Source: Sinorhizobium fredii USDA 257 (GTDB lineage Bacteria > Pseudomonadota > Alphaproteobacteria > Rhizobiales > Rhizobiaceae). Taken from it: a DNA stretch of 64,000 nt. The notes under the pieces are model-generated. The model saw only the letters and a list, made by a program, of their open reading frames with translations. It ran no database searches and had not been told where the DNA came from. The DNA is taken from assembly GCF_000265205.3 (NCBI RefSeq), contig NC_018000.1:2852001-2916000 (forward strand). Reading direction: 5' to 3'. This document shows, piece by piece, positions 63,405 to 64,000 of this stretch (positions are counted from its first letter, which is position 1; each line of letters opens with the position of its first letter). The position numbers and the translations under genes are program-made.

Positions 63405-64000
63405 TTATCGGGCCGCCCAGTTGGCGCCGCGGCGGAAGAGCGTCCTCATTTGCGGGACATCGAACTCCTTTGCCTGGTGGCCAAGCGAGGAATAAAAGAC
63501 GCGGCCACGACCATGCTTCCGCTTCCAGGCGACGGGCATGACAACGCCATCGATCCAGTAGGAGTGATCGCCCGTGAACTTCGTCGTTGCCAGCACCTCG
63601 TTCGATGGGTCGACATGCATGTAGTATTGCTCTGACCTATAGGGAAAGTCGGTGATCCCTTCCATCACCGGATCGTCCGGCCGCGTGATGTTGACCGTGT
63701 AGTCGATGATGTTGCCGGGATGGGCGACCCATTGGCCACCGATGATGAACTGATATTCGACGCATTCGCGGAAGCTGTCGCCTGCACCGCCATGGTAGCC
63801 GGCAAGGCCGACGCCGTTCTCGATTGCGGCCGCCAGATTCTGGATCTCCTCCTTCTCAATCTTCGACATGGTGACGATCGGCACGACGAGGCTCAAATCA
63901 TGCACGGATGGATCGGCGAAGGCTTCGCTGCCGTGCTCGACATGGACCTTGAAGCCGTCCTCCTCGAGCATGTCCTTGATGATGGCCGCGCATTGCTGCG
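63405..64000 (-). CDS. ThuA-like domain protein (C-terminal part; 5' end outside window)
   Basis: The last 198 codons of a ThuA-type protein. Visible family features are LAGYHGGAGDSFRECVEYQF, a HPGNIIDYTVNI segment, then SEQYYMHVDPSNEVLATTKF and the glutamine-amidotransferase-like end GRGRVFYSSLGHQAKEFDVP. The frame continues past base 64000 with QQCAAIIKD before the first visible Met, so the start is not in the window. ThuA proteins act in trehalose or related disaccharide use; in rhizobia they accompany sugar ABC importers and oxidoreductases. Its operon lies beyond the window. Confidence 0.85.
   Translation of the reverse strand, partial: QQCAAIIKDMLEEDGFKVHVEHGSEAFADPSVHDLSLVVPIVTMSKIEKEEIQNLAAAIENGVGLAGYHGGAGDSFRECVEYQFIIGGQWVAHPGNIIDYTVNITRPDDPVMEGITDFPYRSEQYYMHVDPSNEVLATTKFTGDHSYWIDGVVMPVAWKRKHGRGRVFYSSLGHQAKEFDVPQMRTLFRRGANWAAR

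Noticed and set aside
1..64000. CRISPR arrays, tRNA and rRNA genes
   Set aside because: No regular short repeats with spacers and no tRNA or rRNA landmarks were seen; a dedicated tRNA scan was not possible.

Overview
The window looks like an accessory or chromid-type segment of a Sinorhizobium/Ensifer-like alphaproteobacterium (Rhizobiales). It has high GC, rhizobial IS families, ABC importers in tandem operons, many c-di-GMP and class III cyclase proteins, and a ThuA-like gene. No rRNA, tRNA or CRISPR array was seen.

Layout. 1-20 kb is a scarred zone: an orphan Rieske protein, an IS1182-type element with clear ends, a flavoprotein monooxygenase, several broken genes (lipocalin-like, DUF924, a decayed IS1182 transposase, an outer-membrane/EAL chimera, an ammonia-lyase/nickel-exporter chimera), a TPR adenylate cyclase, a chemoreceptor, a GGDEF-EAL protein, an MFS exporter and a chromate locus (chrB frameshifted, chrA intact). 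20.2-25.6 kb (minus strand) is a guanidine operon: a guanidine-I (ykkC) riboswitch with a plausible promoter, an ABC importer, a GdmH-type nickel guanidine hydrolase, a His-rich protein and a HupE/UreJ nickel permease. 25.9-34.2 kb (minus) is a biuret/allophanate operon: a BMP-type ABC importer, biuret hydrolase, a second cysteine hydrolase, a cupin and allophanate hydrolase. It is divergent from a GntR/FCD regulator, with two CTGTATGCAG palindromes in between. 35.4-47.3 kb (plus) is a carbohydrate ABC importer followed by an ATP-type DhaK-DhaL fusion and a complete PTS-type dihydroxyacetone kinase set (DhaL, DhaM, HPr, EI, DhaK) with an XRE-like protein.

47.5-60 kb is again scarred: a frameshifted F420-reductase-like gene, gene ends of an SDR and a GlxA-type regulator, an IS91-type element, a frameshifted integrase and an IS256 element. 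Interspersed are intact genes: a very large SAM/cyclase/ATPase/TPR regulator, an alpha/beta hydrolase, a Crp-family regulator and a DUF982 protein. The last 4 kb holds ohr with repeated palindromic operators, a degenerate GGDEF protein, a PilZ protein and the 3' part of a ThuA-like gene.

How it works together. The 20-47 kb core is coherent and mostly intact: it imports and breaks down nitrogen-rich small molecules (guanidine to urea plus ammonia; biuret to allophanate to ammonia and CO2) and imports and phosphorylates a short keto-sugar or polyol. The most interesting system is the riboswitch-controlled guanidine operon with its apparent nickel-supply genes next to a biuret operon that carries an extra cysteine hydrolase.
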